Shown piece by piece: positions 41,801 through 51,196 of a DNA stretch of 64,000 bases. Below the pieces are notes generated by a model, which was given only the letters and a program-made list of their open reading frames with translations, had not been told where the DNA came from and did no database searches. This stretch comes from Frondihabitans sucicola. Its GTDB lineage: Bacteria; Actinomycetota; Actinomycetes; Actinomycetales; Microbacteriaceae. The stretch lies in NCBI RefSeq assembly GCF_030296615.1, contig NZ_AP027732.1, forward strand, positions 3,601,042 through 3,665,041, written 5' to 3'. Each line of letters starts with the position of its first letter. Within the stretch, counting starts at the first letter, position 1. A program made the translations under genes and the position numbers.

Positions 41801-44800
41801 ACCGCGACGACGAAGTCGGACTCGACGGCCGGCGTCAGGACGTCCGCCAGGAGCTCTCTGGCCGAGATGGTGTGGGAGCCGACCTCGACCCCCGCGAAGG
41901 CGGGAGTCGTCCAGGCGCCGGCCGCCGTCGACGTCACGACGACGGGCGTTCCGCCGTCGAGCGACACTCGCACCTCGGTGTTCGGCTCGGCAGAGCCGGA
42001 GGTGACCGAACGGGTTCCCGTCGGCAGGGCCACGGCCAGCTCCGAACCGTCGGCCGGGACGGCGATGGCGACGGGGGCGGCCACGCGCACCACGAGATCC
42101 TGCGTCACCGGCGACGTCGGGTGACCGTCCACGAGTTGCGTCACCGAGATCGTGTGATCGCCGACCGGCACGTTCTCGACGACCGTCGACCAGGCGCCGT
42201 CTTGGCCTGCCGTGGCGGCGGCCGTGAGATCGCCGCCGAGATCGACGGAGACGGAGGCGCCCGGCTGGGCGGTGCCCGCGATGGGGACGTCGGCGGTGCT
42301 GCCGGCGGTGGAGACGCCGACCGGGACTCCCGCGACGGGAGCCGAGAGGACGATCGGGTCTGCGGCCTTCACGACCACGTCCACCGCGACGGCGGTCGGC
42401 GAGGTCGTCCCGTTGACGGTCTCTTTCACGGAGATGGTCTGCGGACCGGTCGGGACGCTCTCGAGCGTCAGGCTGTAGTTGCCGTCCGCATCGGCGGTTC
42501 CGCTGGCGGCGATGCCGCCGCCGAGCTGGCCGGTGACCGTCGCGCCGGGCTCTGCCGTGCCGGTGACCGTGACGGAGGTCGTCGACGTGTCTCGAGCGAC
42601 GACGTAGGTGGCGCCGGTGGACGGGGAGTCGATGGTCACGGCGTCGGCGAGGACGACGTTGAAAGATCTGGCCACGGGAACGGAGGTCGTGGCGTCCACG
42701 GTCTGCGTGGCACGCAGCACGTACGAACCCGGCCCGACGTCCGTGAGAGTCGTCGACCAGTTGCCGCTGGCATCCGCCGTAGTGGTGCCGGCCGCTGCGC
42801 CGTTCAGGGTCAGGGTGAGTTCGGCACCCGGTTGCGACGTGCCCGAAGCCGGGATGTCGGTTCGCGACGTCGTGTCGGCGACAGGCACGTTCTCGTTCGC
42901 GGCGGGCGCCGCGATGGTCACGGGCGCTCCGGGAGCCACTTTGACGGCTGCCGTGACCGGCAGCGACGTCGTGGCCCCGACCGTCTGGACGACCGAGACC
43001 GTCTGGTCTCCGACCGGCACGCCTGCCACCGTCGTCGACCAGGTGCCGTCGGCCAGAACCGTCGCCGGAGCGGTCCGGCCCCCGACGGAGACCACGATGT
43101 CGGCCCCGGGCTGCCCGTTTCCGGACACGGGCAGGGTCGCGAGCGCGTCGCCGTCGGCGACCGTCACGCGGCTGCCGTCGACGGGGGCGACGATGACCAC
43201 GGGAGCACCGGCCACGATCGAGAAGGCCGACGTGACGGGAGCGGACGTGGTGCCGTCGACGGTCTGGGTGGCGGCGATCGTGTACGTCCCGACCGGGAGG
43301 CCGGTCAGAGGGATCGACCAGGCTCCCGCCCCGGTCGCGGTGGCCGTGCCGGTGTGCCCGTCGCCGAGGTCGATGGCGATGTCCGCTCCGGCTGCGGCAT
43401 GGCCGCTGACGGTCACGTCGGAGGTGGCCGCCGGACCGGCCACGACGGTCGTCGAGTCGTCCGCCGGAGCCGTGATGGTGACCGGATCGGCCGCGCTGAT
43501 CGTGATGGTGCGGTCGATCGGGCCCGCGGTCGACCCGTTGAGCGTCTCGGTGGACCTGATCGTGTGCGAGCCCACTCCGATCGCGGGGAAGGAGGTCGAC
43601 CAGGTCCCATTGAGGGCGACCTGGACCGTCTTCGTCGCGGTGCCGAGGGTCACCTGGACCGTTGCGAAGGGCTCGCCTTCGCCGCTCACGGGAATCGACT
43701 GCGTGCCCGAGGCGTCTGCGACGAGGATCGTCGATCCGTCGATCGGGGCCTGGACGGCGAAACCGGTGCCGGCGGCCGCGACGACGAAGGAGCGGGTGGC
43801 GGGGGCCGAGGTGCTGCCGCCGAACGTCTGCGTCACCGAGGCGGTGTACGTGTCGGGCAGAAGGTCGGTGGCCGTGACCGACCAGGTGCCGTCGGATCCT
43901 GCCACGGCGGTCTTCGTCCCCGCGGCGCCGAGGTCGACTGTCACCGTCGCACCGGGCTGAGCAGAGCCGGAGATGCCGACGGAGACGGGAGACGTGTCGC
44001 TCGCCACCGTGACGGTGGTGCCGACCGCGGGCGCCGTGACGACGACCGGGTCGCCGGCCTTGATGCTGAAGGTCGTGGGCGTTGCGGCCTCGGACCCGGT
44101 CCCGGCAACGGTCTGCGTGGCGTCGACCGTGTACGTCGCCGTGGGCAGATTCAGGAAGTCGACGTGCCAGGTGCCGTCGGCGGCCGCCGCCGTGGTCTCG
44201 GTGAGTCCGTCACCGAGGTCGACCAGGACGGATGCGCCGCCTGTCGCCATTCCCGAGATGGTCGTCGTCTGCCGCGTGGCTCCGTCGTCGGCGACGAGGT
44301 AGGACGTGCCGTCGGCCGGGGCCTGGATGACGATTGCTCCGCCGGACACCACGGTGAACGGCTGGGTGACCGGATCGGACGTGCCGCCGTTGACGGTCTG
44401 GCTCGCGCTCAGCGAGTGGGGGCCGACTCCGACACCGGGAATGCTGACCGCCCACGCACCCGTGGCGGACGCCCTGGTCGTCGCATCGAGGCCGAGGCCC
44501 AGGGACACGGTGACCGAGGCACCGGGCTGAGCGGTCCCCGAGACGGCGACGGTCGCGGTGCCGTCGTCGCCGAAGACGGTGACCGTGGCATTGGTGGCGG
44601 GGCTCTGGATGACGAGCGGGAGCGCGGCGGACACCGTGACCTGCTGCGTGACCGGTGGCGACACGGTCCCGCCGACGGTCTCGGTGACGTTGATGTCACG
44701 GGTGCCGACCGGAACGTCCGTGACCGGGACCGACCAGGCACCGGTGTCGTCGGCGGTCGTCGTCGCGGCGAGGCCGTCGCCCAGATCGACCGCGATGTCC

Positions 44801-47800
44801 GCGTTGGGTTGGGACGTTCCCGACACGGTGACCGTGGCCGAGGCGTTCTCATCCGCTGCGACCACGTCGACGCCCGGAGTCGGCGCCGTGACGACGACCG
44901 GCGCACCCGCGACGATCGAGTACGGCCGCGACACGGGAACGGACGTCGTTCCGCCGACGGTCTGCGCGGCCGTGATCGTGAAGTCGCCGACGGGGATCCC
45001 GGCGAACGTGTGCGACCAGCCGCCGGTGACGGCGTCGGCTTCGGCTTCGGCTTGGTGGCTTCCGTCGAGAGAGACGGCCACCGAGGCGCCGGGTTCAGCC
45101 GTTCCGGTCACCGTCACGGGGGTCACCGACGTGGGGTCGGCCACGGTGCGCGTCGCGCCGGCCCCCGGCGCCGTGATCACGACGTCGGCGCCTGCGACGA
45201 CGGAGAACGCCCGGGTCTGAGTCGGCGATGACGTGCCGGCGACCGTCTGGGTCGCGCTGGCCGTATAGCCGGCCACACCGACGTTGGCGAAGGTCGCGTT
45301 CCAGGCACCGGAGTCGGCGTCGGCCGTGACGGTCTTCGAGACGCCGGGGGCGAGCTGCACGGTGACCGTCGCTCCGCGCTCGGCCGTACCGGACACGGTC
45401 ACCGGCGTGGTCGCCAAGGGACCGGCCACTCGGATCCGGGCTCCGGCCGCCGGAGCCTGGATGACCAGCGGGGCCGAGGCCGCAACGGTCAGCGACCGGG
45501 TGATCGCGGTCGACGTGGTGCCGCCGACGCTCTGGGTGACGGAGACGGTGTAGTCGCCGACTGCCACGCCGGCCACCGGGATGCTGTAGCTGCCGTCACC
45601 GGCGGCCGTCGCCGTGCCGTTCAGACCCGAACCGAGATCGGCGGTGACCCCGGCGCCCGGCTGGGCGGTGCCGGTGACGGTGACCGTCGTCGTCGAGTCG
45701 TCACCGGGTACGACGACCCGGGTGCCGTCGGTCGGAGTGATCACCGTGAGCGGAGCTCCGGCCACCACCGAGAAGGGTCGTGCAACGGCCGCCGAGACGA
45801 CTCCGCCGGACGTCTGAGTGGCGCTCACCGTGTAGCTGCCGACTCCGACGCCGACGACCTGGGTGGTCCAGTTTCCGGAGGAGTCGGCCGTGGCGGAACC
45901 GGTCAGGTCGGACCCCAGGTCGAGCGCGATGGCAGCCCCGGGGGTCGCGGTCCCGGCGATGGTGATGGGAGTGGTCGACGACGAGGACACGACCGTGAAG
46001 GTGCGTCCCGCGGTGGGCGACGTGATCGTGAGGGGCTGCTGTGCCACGACGCTGAACGGCCGGGTGACCGCCGCCGAGGTGACCCCGCCGAACCTCTGGG
46101 TGGCGGTCGCGGTGACGGAGCCCACCCCGACTCCGGCGATCGTCGTGGCCCAGTTCCCGTCCGTTCCGACCGTCGCCGTACCGGTGCGGCCCGAACCGAG
46201 GTCGACCGCGACGGCGGCGCCGGGCTCCCCGAGCCGGTGACGGTGACGGACCTGGTGGAGGACGACGTGGCGACGGTGAACTGCTGATTCGCCGTGGGCG
46301 TCGCGATCACGAGCGGAGCAACCGTCGTCGCGTTGACGGTCGACGTGGCCAGGTTCACTGTCGCCGCATCGAGCAGCGGGAGGATGCTGAGCTGAAGGGC
46401 ATGGACGGACTTCGAGCCGGCGTCCGTGCCGCGCGCGTCCTGGAATCCTGCCGAATCCTGCGCGTTGACGGTCACGGACACGAGCTGGTTCAGGATGCCG
46501 GTCAGGGCGCCGAGCGTGGCATTCACCGGCGTCGTGACCGCCGCGAGGGTGGCCGTGACGCCGTTGACGGTCGGCGAGAACACTCCGGCGAGGAGCGGGG
46601 CGAGGGTGTTGTCGATGACGGGCTGCAGAAGCGGGTTGAGGATGGCGCTGCTGACGCTCAGACCACCGAGGAAGAGCGGGGTGATGGTTGCGGAGATGGT
46701 CAGAGGCGCGCGACCGGTCGGCTTCAGGAGATTGCCGAGCGTCGTCGCGATGTCGACCTTGAGGGTGGCGACGTTGCCGCCGAGGAGCGAGACCTTGGCG
46801 GTCAGGGTGGCGTTGATCGTCGCGGCGCCGATCGCGGCGACCACGGCCGTGTTGAGAGCGGCGGGGAGCTGTGTGACGAGAATGTCCTGGATCGCGCCGG
46901 TGACGATGCTCTGAAGCGCTGCGGTCGACAGCAGCTTCGTGTTGGCGGGTTGCCCGTTGAGTGCCTGGAGGGTGTTGAGATCGATGACGATCTTGCCCGT
47001 GGAGGGGTTGATCGTCACGGGCCCCGACGTGTAGGTCTGCGCCAGGATCGGCGCGGTGACGGCCGACAGGTTCAGCCCGCTGATGCTCGCGGTCAGGCTC
47101 GTTCCGTTGAGGCTCAGGACCCCGAGACCGAGGGTGTTGATGGCGCTGGTGAGACCACCGGTGGTGCCGGTCACGACACCGTTCAGGGCACCCGTGTTCG
47201 ACGTCAGGTTGTTGAGATCGGAGCCGACCTGATTCACCGTGGTCTGCAGGGACGTGTTGAGGGCGCCGACGGCAGGGCTCGTGACGGTGAAGTCAGCGCT
47301 GGCGATTCCGTAGGAGGACGTCGTCGACACGGTGGCACCGCGCGTGGCGGTGATCTGGGATGCGAGGGCGCCGATGTCGAGCTGTGCAGCGCTGGCGACT
47401 GCTGCGGTGGCGCCGACGCGGCTGAGCAGCGGCGTCAGGTTGAGGGACGAGGCATTGCCGGGAGTGCCCGAGCCGACGGCGATGCTGCCGTCGGAGCCGA
47501 CGACACCCGCGGAGGCCGTGGACTTCGTGGCAGAGCTGTTCGCGTACTGGCCGGCGACGCCGAGGGTCAGGAGACCGTTGTTGCCGAGCAACCGCACACC
47601 GTTGCCGAGGTTGACGCCCAGAGCGTTCACCGCGGTGAGATCAAGAGGATTCGCGACGACACCCATGCTGCCGCCGGCGGTGGAAGCCGAGTACGCACTG
47701 CCGAGTTGAGCGACGGTGTCGAGGTCGACGATGCCCGAACCCGAGAGCAGCGATCCCTCTGCCTCGCTCACGTCGCCGGTCGCGGCCTGCGCGGGCACGA

Positions 47801-47909
47801 TGGCCGAAGCGGCGATGACCGCGCCCACGACGGTGGCGGCGCCGAACTTCAGCAGCAGGTGGCGCCCGAGAAACGAAGCGGTTGTGGTCCTGATCCTCTG
47901 GCGGTGCAT
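38888..47909 (-). CDS. Giant sortase-anchored adhesin, choice-of-anchor G plus 25 Ig-like repeats (two frameshifts)
   Basis: About 3,007 residues after repair. ATG 47909 behind AAAGAGG opens a signal peptide (LKFGAATVVGAVIAASAIVP, cleavage after AQA). A choice-of-anchor G-type domain of about 520 residues follows (VANPLDLTAVNALGVNLGNG; LSILPLLDAATVNLATS). Next come 25 Ig-like repeats of about 88 residues with the core VTGTAQPGA and ends like TQTVGGTTSAPV. A Gly/Thr/Pro stalk follows, then LAFTG, a hydrophobic helix and ASRGLSRIRAGKR, an LAXTG sortase signal. Single missing bases at CCCC 46227-46230 and CCCCGGGG 40732-40739 split it into three frames. It should be displayed on the wall; the ligand is unknown. 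Confidence 0.88.
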
Positions 47910-47924
47910 GAGGTGCCTCTTTCT

Positions 47925-47941
47925 GACGGGCGGTGCCCGTC
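47925..47941 (-). promoter_or_regulatory. Hairpin just upstream of the adhesin ribosome-binding site
   Basis: GACGGGC/GCCCGTC with a 3-nt loop lies directly upstream of AAAGAGG and ATG 47909. It could affect translation initiation; this is inferred from position only. Confidence 0.35.
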
Positions 47942-48560
47942 ACTGATCCGAAAGAACCTCCGGTGGTGGGTCGGAGGGTGACGCTCGGCCGAGCTGGTGA
48001 GGCTCGGCCGGGAGGTGCGAAATGCAGGGTGCTCGCAGCTCGGCCCGGCTGGTGAGGCCGGCGGCTGAGGCTTGCGTGCCGAGCTGGTGAGACTCGACGG
48101 CGGTGCGTGGTGCGGGGAGGGTGCAGCTACGCGACTGGCGCGTCGTGCGGATGCTCCCCGCGGCCGTCGGTCGTGGGCGACGACGGGAGTGCGGGACGCG
48201 CGGTGGTGAGGCGCGCATCCCGCAGGTCTTGCGGGGTCGTGTTGGTCGGCGCCTGATCCGCCGATCGCTGAGGCACGACCTCTAGGGTCTGTGCGGCGCG
48301 CCTCGGGCCGAGCGGCGCGCACGAGTGCGCTGCGAAGAGATGAGCCTGATCCTGATCTGCGACGTCACGGTCGCGTTCCTTTCCCGAGGGGAAGACCGAC
48401 ACCGTGGTGAGGGGCGCCGGTTCGTACTGCCGTCATCATAGGCAGAAACCGGGCCCGCGTATCCAGTGTTATTCCGTGTTTGTACCCCCAATACGAGTGC
48501 CGTCCTCCTTGTGGAGGACTCGCCGCTCTCTGCTCGCACGCCCCGCTCTCGCGCCTGTGC
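47942..48560. other. Long leader/intergenic region upstream of the adhesin
   Basis: No convincing gene. CTGGTGAG flanked by partly self-complementary arms occurs three times (47991-48006, 48046-48061, 48081-48096), spaced 35-55 bp. On the minus strand TATGAT at 48440-48435 is a good -10 element but lacks a matching -35. Several short open frames exist, none with family features. A long 5' leader for the adhesin is possible. Confidence 0.4.
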
Positions 48561-48634
48561 TGCGCCGCCGCTGCCGGCCCTCCCTCGCCCCGCCGATCGC
48601 GCAGCTTCCCGCCCCGCCGATCCCGCAGCTTCCC

Positions 48635-48923
48635 GCCCCGCCGATCGCGAAGCGATCCGGCCACAGACACGGCGAAGCCGGGCCGACGCGGTCGTCCGCC
48701 CCCGCAGACGACAAAGACCCCCACGCACCCGCCCCGCCGATCGCGCAGCGATCCGGCCACAGACACGGCGAAGCCGGGCCGACGCGGTCGTCCGCCCCTG
48801 CAGACGACAAAGACCCCTCACGCACCCGCCCCGCCGATCGCGAAGCGATCCGGCCACAGACACGGCGAAGCCGGGCCGACGCGGTCGTCCGCCCCCGCAG
48901 ACGACAAAGACCCCCCACGCACC
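48635..48923 (-). repeat. Three 96-97-bp tandem repeats containing the SRP RNA 3' arm and trailer
   Basis: Copies start at 48635, 48731 and 48828 and are nearly identical. Each holds the self-complementary GATCGCGAAGCGATC block (or a one-base variant). Read on the minus strand, each also holds GGCGGGTGCGTGGGGGTC followed by TTTGTCGTCTG, which is the 3' arm of the neighbouring SRP RNA and its trailer. Two or three 23-bp degenerate units rich in CCCGCCCCGCCGAT extend the array to about 48590. None of the open frames through it resembles a protein. Confidence 0.85.
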
Positions 48924-48997
48924 CGCCAGAGCCCGGTTACCCTTGCTGCATTTCTGCCCTGGGGGAGTTGGCCTGGGTGGCGCCACGTGGGGAGCCG
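48911..48997 (-). ncRNA. ffs: Signal recognition particle RNA (4.5S)
   Basis: On the minus strand the sequence CCCCACGTGGCGCCACCCAG opens a long hairpin. Its apical part has CCCCCAGGGCAGAAATGC followed by AGCAAGGGTAACC, and its 3' arm is GGCGGGTGCGTGGGG. CAGG on the 5' side, a short apical loop and AGCA on the 3' side are the conserved Ffh-binding symmetric and asymmetric loops of bacterial SRP RNA. The outer stem CCCCACG/CGTGGGG closes. It guides Ffh to signal peptides at the ribosome. Ends are approximate; a GTCTTT stretch follows the 3' arm. Confidence 0.82.
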
Positions 48998-49003
48998 TCG
49001 TCT

Positions 49004-49033
49004 ACTTTAGCCGGTTTTCCGTGGTGGTTTCGA
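49004..49033 (-). promoter_or_regulatory. Probable promoter of the SRP RNA
   Basis: On the minus strand TCGAAA (49033-49028) and TAAAGT (49009-49004) are 18 bp apart and fit -35 and -10 elements just upstream of the folded RNA. Confidence 0.45.
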
Positions 49034-49073
49034 CACCCATGACGCGTGCAGGACGACGCGATTGGATGTGTCC

Positions 49074-49751
49074 ATGAGAATCGTCATCGCCGGTGGCCAC
49101 GGCCAGATCGCCCTGCTCCTCGAACGCCTTCTGTCGGATGCCGGCCACGACCCGGTCGGCATCGTCCGGAATCCCGATCAGGTGAGAGATCTTGAGCAGG
49201 TGGGCGCGCGCGCCCTGGTTCTCGACCTCGAGCACACCGATGTCGCTGCTCTTGCCGGTCATCTCGACGGAGCTGACGCCGTGGTGTTCGCTGCGGGTGG
49301 CGGGGGCTCGAGCGGGGCGGAACGGAAGCTCACGATCGACCGTGACGGCGCGATCCTGCTGGCGGATGCTGCCGAGCGGGCGGGTGTTTCGCGTTATGTG
49401 ATGGTCTCGGCGATGCACACCGATGAGTTCGACGCGGCACGGGCCGAGCTTCCGGCGGCTGACGATGATGTCTTCCAGGTCTATCTTCGGGCGAAGAGCG
49501 AGGCGGACGCCGACGTGCGGGCGAGGGATGCTCTCGACTGGACCATCGTCCGGCCGGGTGCCCTGACCGATGACGCGCCGACGGGCCTGGTCGCTGTTGG
49601 TGCGCGGCTCGAGGGCGGCAGCATCCCGCGCGCCGATGTCGCTGCGATCGTCGCCACTGCCCTCACCGAGGGTGTCGCTGTGAAGACGCAGTTCGAGGTG
49701 GTCTCGGGTGAGCTGGAGATCAGCGACGCTTTGACGGCCATCCGCTACTAG
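49074..49751 (+). CDS. NAD(P)-binding Rossmann protein (NmrA/atypical SDR type)
   Basis: 225 residues. MRIVIAGGHGQIALLLERLL is the glycine-rich dinucleotide motif. VVFAAGGGGSSGAERKLTID, VSRYVMVSAMHTD and DWTIVRPGALTDDAPTG match the NAD(P)H-binding proteins related to YwnB/NmrA. The YxxxK dyad is recognisable only loosely in VYLRAKSEAD. Such proteins include reductases and redox-sensing regulators, so a substrate cannot be named. ATG 49074; it is divergent from the SRP RNA. Confidence 0.82.
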   Translation: MRIVIAGGHGQIALLLERLLSDAGHDPVGIVRNPDQVRDLEQVGARALVLDLEHTDVAALAGHLDGADAVVFAAGGGGSSGAERKLTIDRDGAILLADAAERAGVSRYVMVSAMHTDEFDAARAELPAADDDVFQVYLRAKSEADADVRARDALDWTIVRPGALTDDAPTGLVAVGARLEGGSIPRADVAAIVATALTEGVAVKTQFEVVSGELEISDALTAIRY

Positions 49752-49770
49752 CCCCGCCCCGCCCCGCCAG

Positions 49771-49847
49771 AAATCGAAGGGGATTTTCGCGCTGCGCAGC
49801 TGCTCATGCGGATCGGAGGGCCGTCGCGTGAAAATCCCCTTCGATTT
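49771..49847. repeat. 18-bp perfect inverted repeat with 41-bp spacer
   Basis: AAATCGAAGGGGATTTTC at 49771-49788 is exactly mirrored at 49830-49847. It sits in a GC-rich gap between two convergent genes, followed to about 49965 by degenerate GGCGGGCAGGCGACGGG-type simple repeats. The T4/A4 blocks near the spacer side make a classical terminator less likely than a structural or insertion-derived repeat. Confidence 0.7.
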
Positions 49848-50002
49848 CGGGACGGCGGGCAGGCGACGGGACGGCGGGCAGGCGACGGGAGGGCGGGCGG
49901 GCAGGCGGGCAGGCGAGGGGACGGCGGGCAGGCGAGCAGCCGGGCAGGCGTGCGAGCCGGAGAACGGGCAGGAGACGCGAGGCGGCGAGAAGGGCCCGGC
50001 AG

Positions 50003-51196
50003 TCAGACCAGCGCGGCGGCCTGGCGCGCGATCTCGAGCTCTTCGTCGGTCGGGACGACCAGGACCGCTACCGGCGCGCCGTCGCGCGAGATGTAGCGCG
50101 CCTCGCGGGAGGCGAGTTCGTTGCGGTCGTCGTCGATGGTGATGCCCAGGAACTCGAGCCCGAGCAGCGTGCGTCTGCGAAGCAGGGCGTTGTTCTCCCC
50201 CACGCCGGCCGTGAAGACGACCGCGTCGAGGCCGCCGAGCTGCGCGACGTACGCGCCGACGTAGTGCCGGATCCGGTGCCGATAGACCGCGAGCGCCGCT
50301 TCGGCGACCTCGTCGCCCTTGGATGCGGCATCCTGCACGTCGCGCATGTCGCCGTTGCCGGTGAGGCCGAGAAGGCCGCTGTTCTTGTTGAGCATCGTCT
50401 CGAGCTCGTCGAACGAGAGCCCGGCCTCGCGGTGGAGATGGAAGACGACAGCAGGATCGACGTCGCCCGACCTCGTCCCCATCACGAGGCCTTCGAGTGG
50501 CGTGAGGCCCATCGAGGTCTCGATGCTGCGGCCGCCTTCGATCGCGGTGGCGGAGGCGCCGTTGCCGATGTGCAGCACGATCATCTTGAGTTCGGCGAGC
50601 GGCTTGCCCAGGAAGTCGGCGGCCGCTGAGGAGACGTACTTGTGCGACGTGCCGTGGAACCCGTACCGGCGCACCTGGTGCTTCTTCGCCAGGTCGTCGT
50701 CGATGGCGTAGGTGTAGGCCGCCGGGGCCAGGGTCTGGTGGAAGGCCGTGTCGAAGACGGCGACCTGCGGGGCGTCCGGGAAGGCCTTGCGTGCGGCCCT
50801 GATGCCCTGGAGGTTCGCCGGGTTGTGCAGCGGCGCCAGGGCCGACAGCTTGTCGATGGCGCGCTCGACGGCGTCGGTCACGACGGTCGCGCGGTCGAAT
50901 TCCGAGCCGCCGTGGACCACCCTGTGACCCACCGCGATCAGCGGGTGCTCGTCGAACGAGGGCCCGTGCTCGTCGAACGCCGTGAGCATCGCCGCGAACC
51001 CGGCCGCGTGATCCGGAATCGGTGTGGAATCGTTCGAGGTCTCGTCGCCGGTGAGCGCGTTCTTGTGCTTCGTCGATCCTGTCTCCTCGCCGATGCGCTC
51101 CACGAGTCCGGACGCGAGCGTCTTCTCGCCCTCCAGCTCGATCAGCTGGTACTTGAACGACGACGAACCGGAATTGACGACGAGGACTGCGCTCAC
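50003..51196 (-). CDS. ackA: Acetate kinase
   Basis: Interconverts acetyl phosphate plus ADP and acetate plus ATP. 397 residues from GTG 51196 (GGAG seven bases before). AVLVVNSGSSSFKYQLIELE is acetokinase signature 1, HRVVHGGSEF contains the substrate His and Arg region, VFDTAFHQTLAP and RRYGFHGTSHKYVS are conserved, and FTAGVGENN is near the nucleotide site. It overlaps pta by 4 bp, the usual pta-ackA coupling. Confidence 0.96.
   Translation of the reverse strand: MSAVLVVNSGSSSFKYQLIELEGEKTLASGLVERIGEETGSTKHKNALTGDETSNDSTPIPDHAAGFAAMLTAFDEHGPSFDEHPLIAVGHRVVHGGSEFDRATVVTDAVERAIDKLSALAPLHNPANLQGIRAARKAFPDAPQVAVFDTAFHQTLAPAAYTYAIDDDLAKKHQVRRYGFHGTSHKYVSSAAADFLGKPLAELKMIVLHIGNGASATAIEGGRSIETSMGLTPLEGLVMGTRSGDVDPAVVFHLHREAGLSFDELETMLNKNSGLLGLTGNGDMRDVQDAASKGDEVAEAALAVYRHRIRHYVGAYVAQLGGLDAVVFTAGVGENNALLRRRTLLGLEFLGITIDDDRNELASREARYISRDGAPVAVLVVPTDEELEIARQAAALV

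Noticed and set aside
41584-45231. A 1,215-codon open frame on the plus strand opposite the adhesin
   Set aside because: It is the antisense of the Ig-repeat region. Its composition is Arg/Gly/Asp-rich without hydrophobic cores or family motifs, as expected for a shadow frame in GC-rich DNA.
48127-48402. A 91-codon minus-strand frame upstream of the adhesin
   Set aside because: It has a GTG start but no ribosome-binding site, domains or conserved pattern; I treat it as leader DNA.
48635-48923. Possible CRISPR array
   Set aside because: The units are contiguous 96-97-bp tandem copies with no unique spacers and no cas genes nearby. The arrays at 19955 and 53717 fail for the same reason.
48480-49010. 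Open frames of 130-210 codons through the 96-bp repeats
   Set aside because: Three frames read through the tandem units and the SRP RNA with no protein features; they are open because stop codons are rare at this composition.
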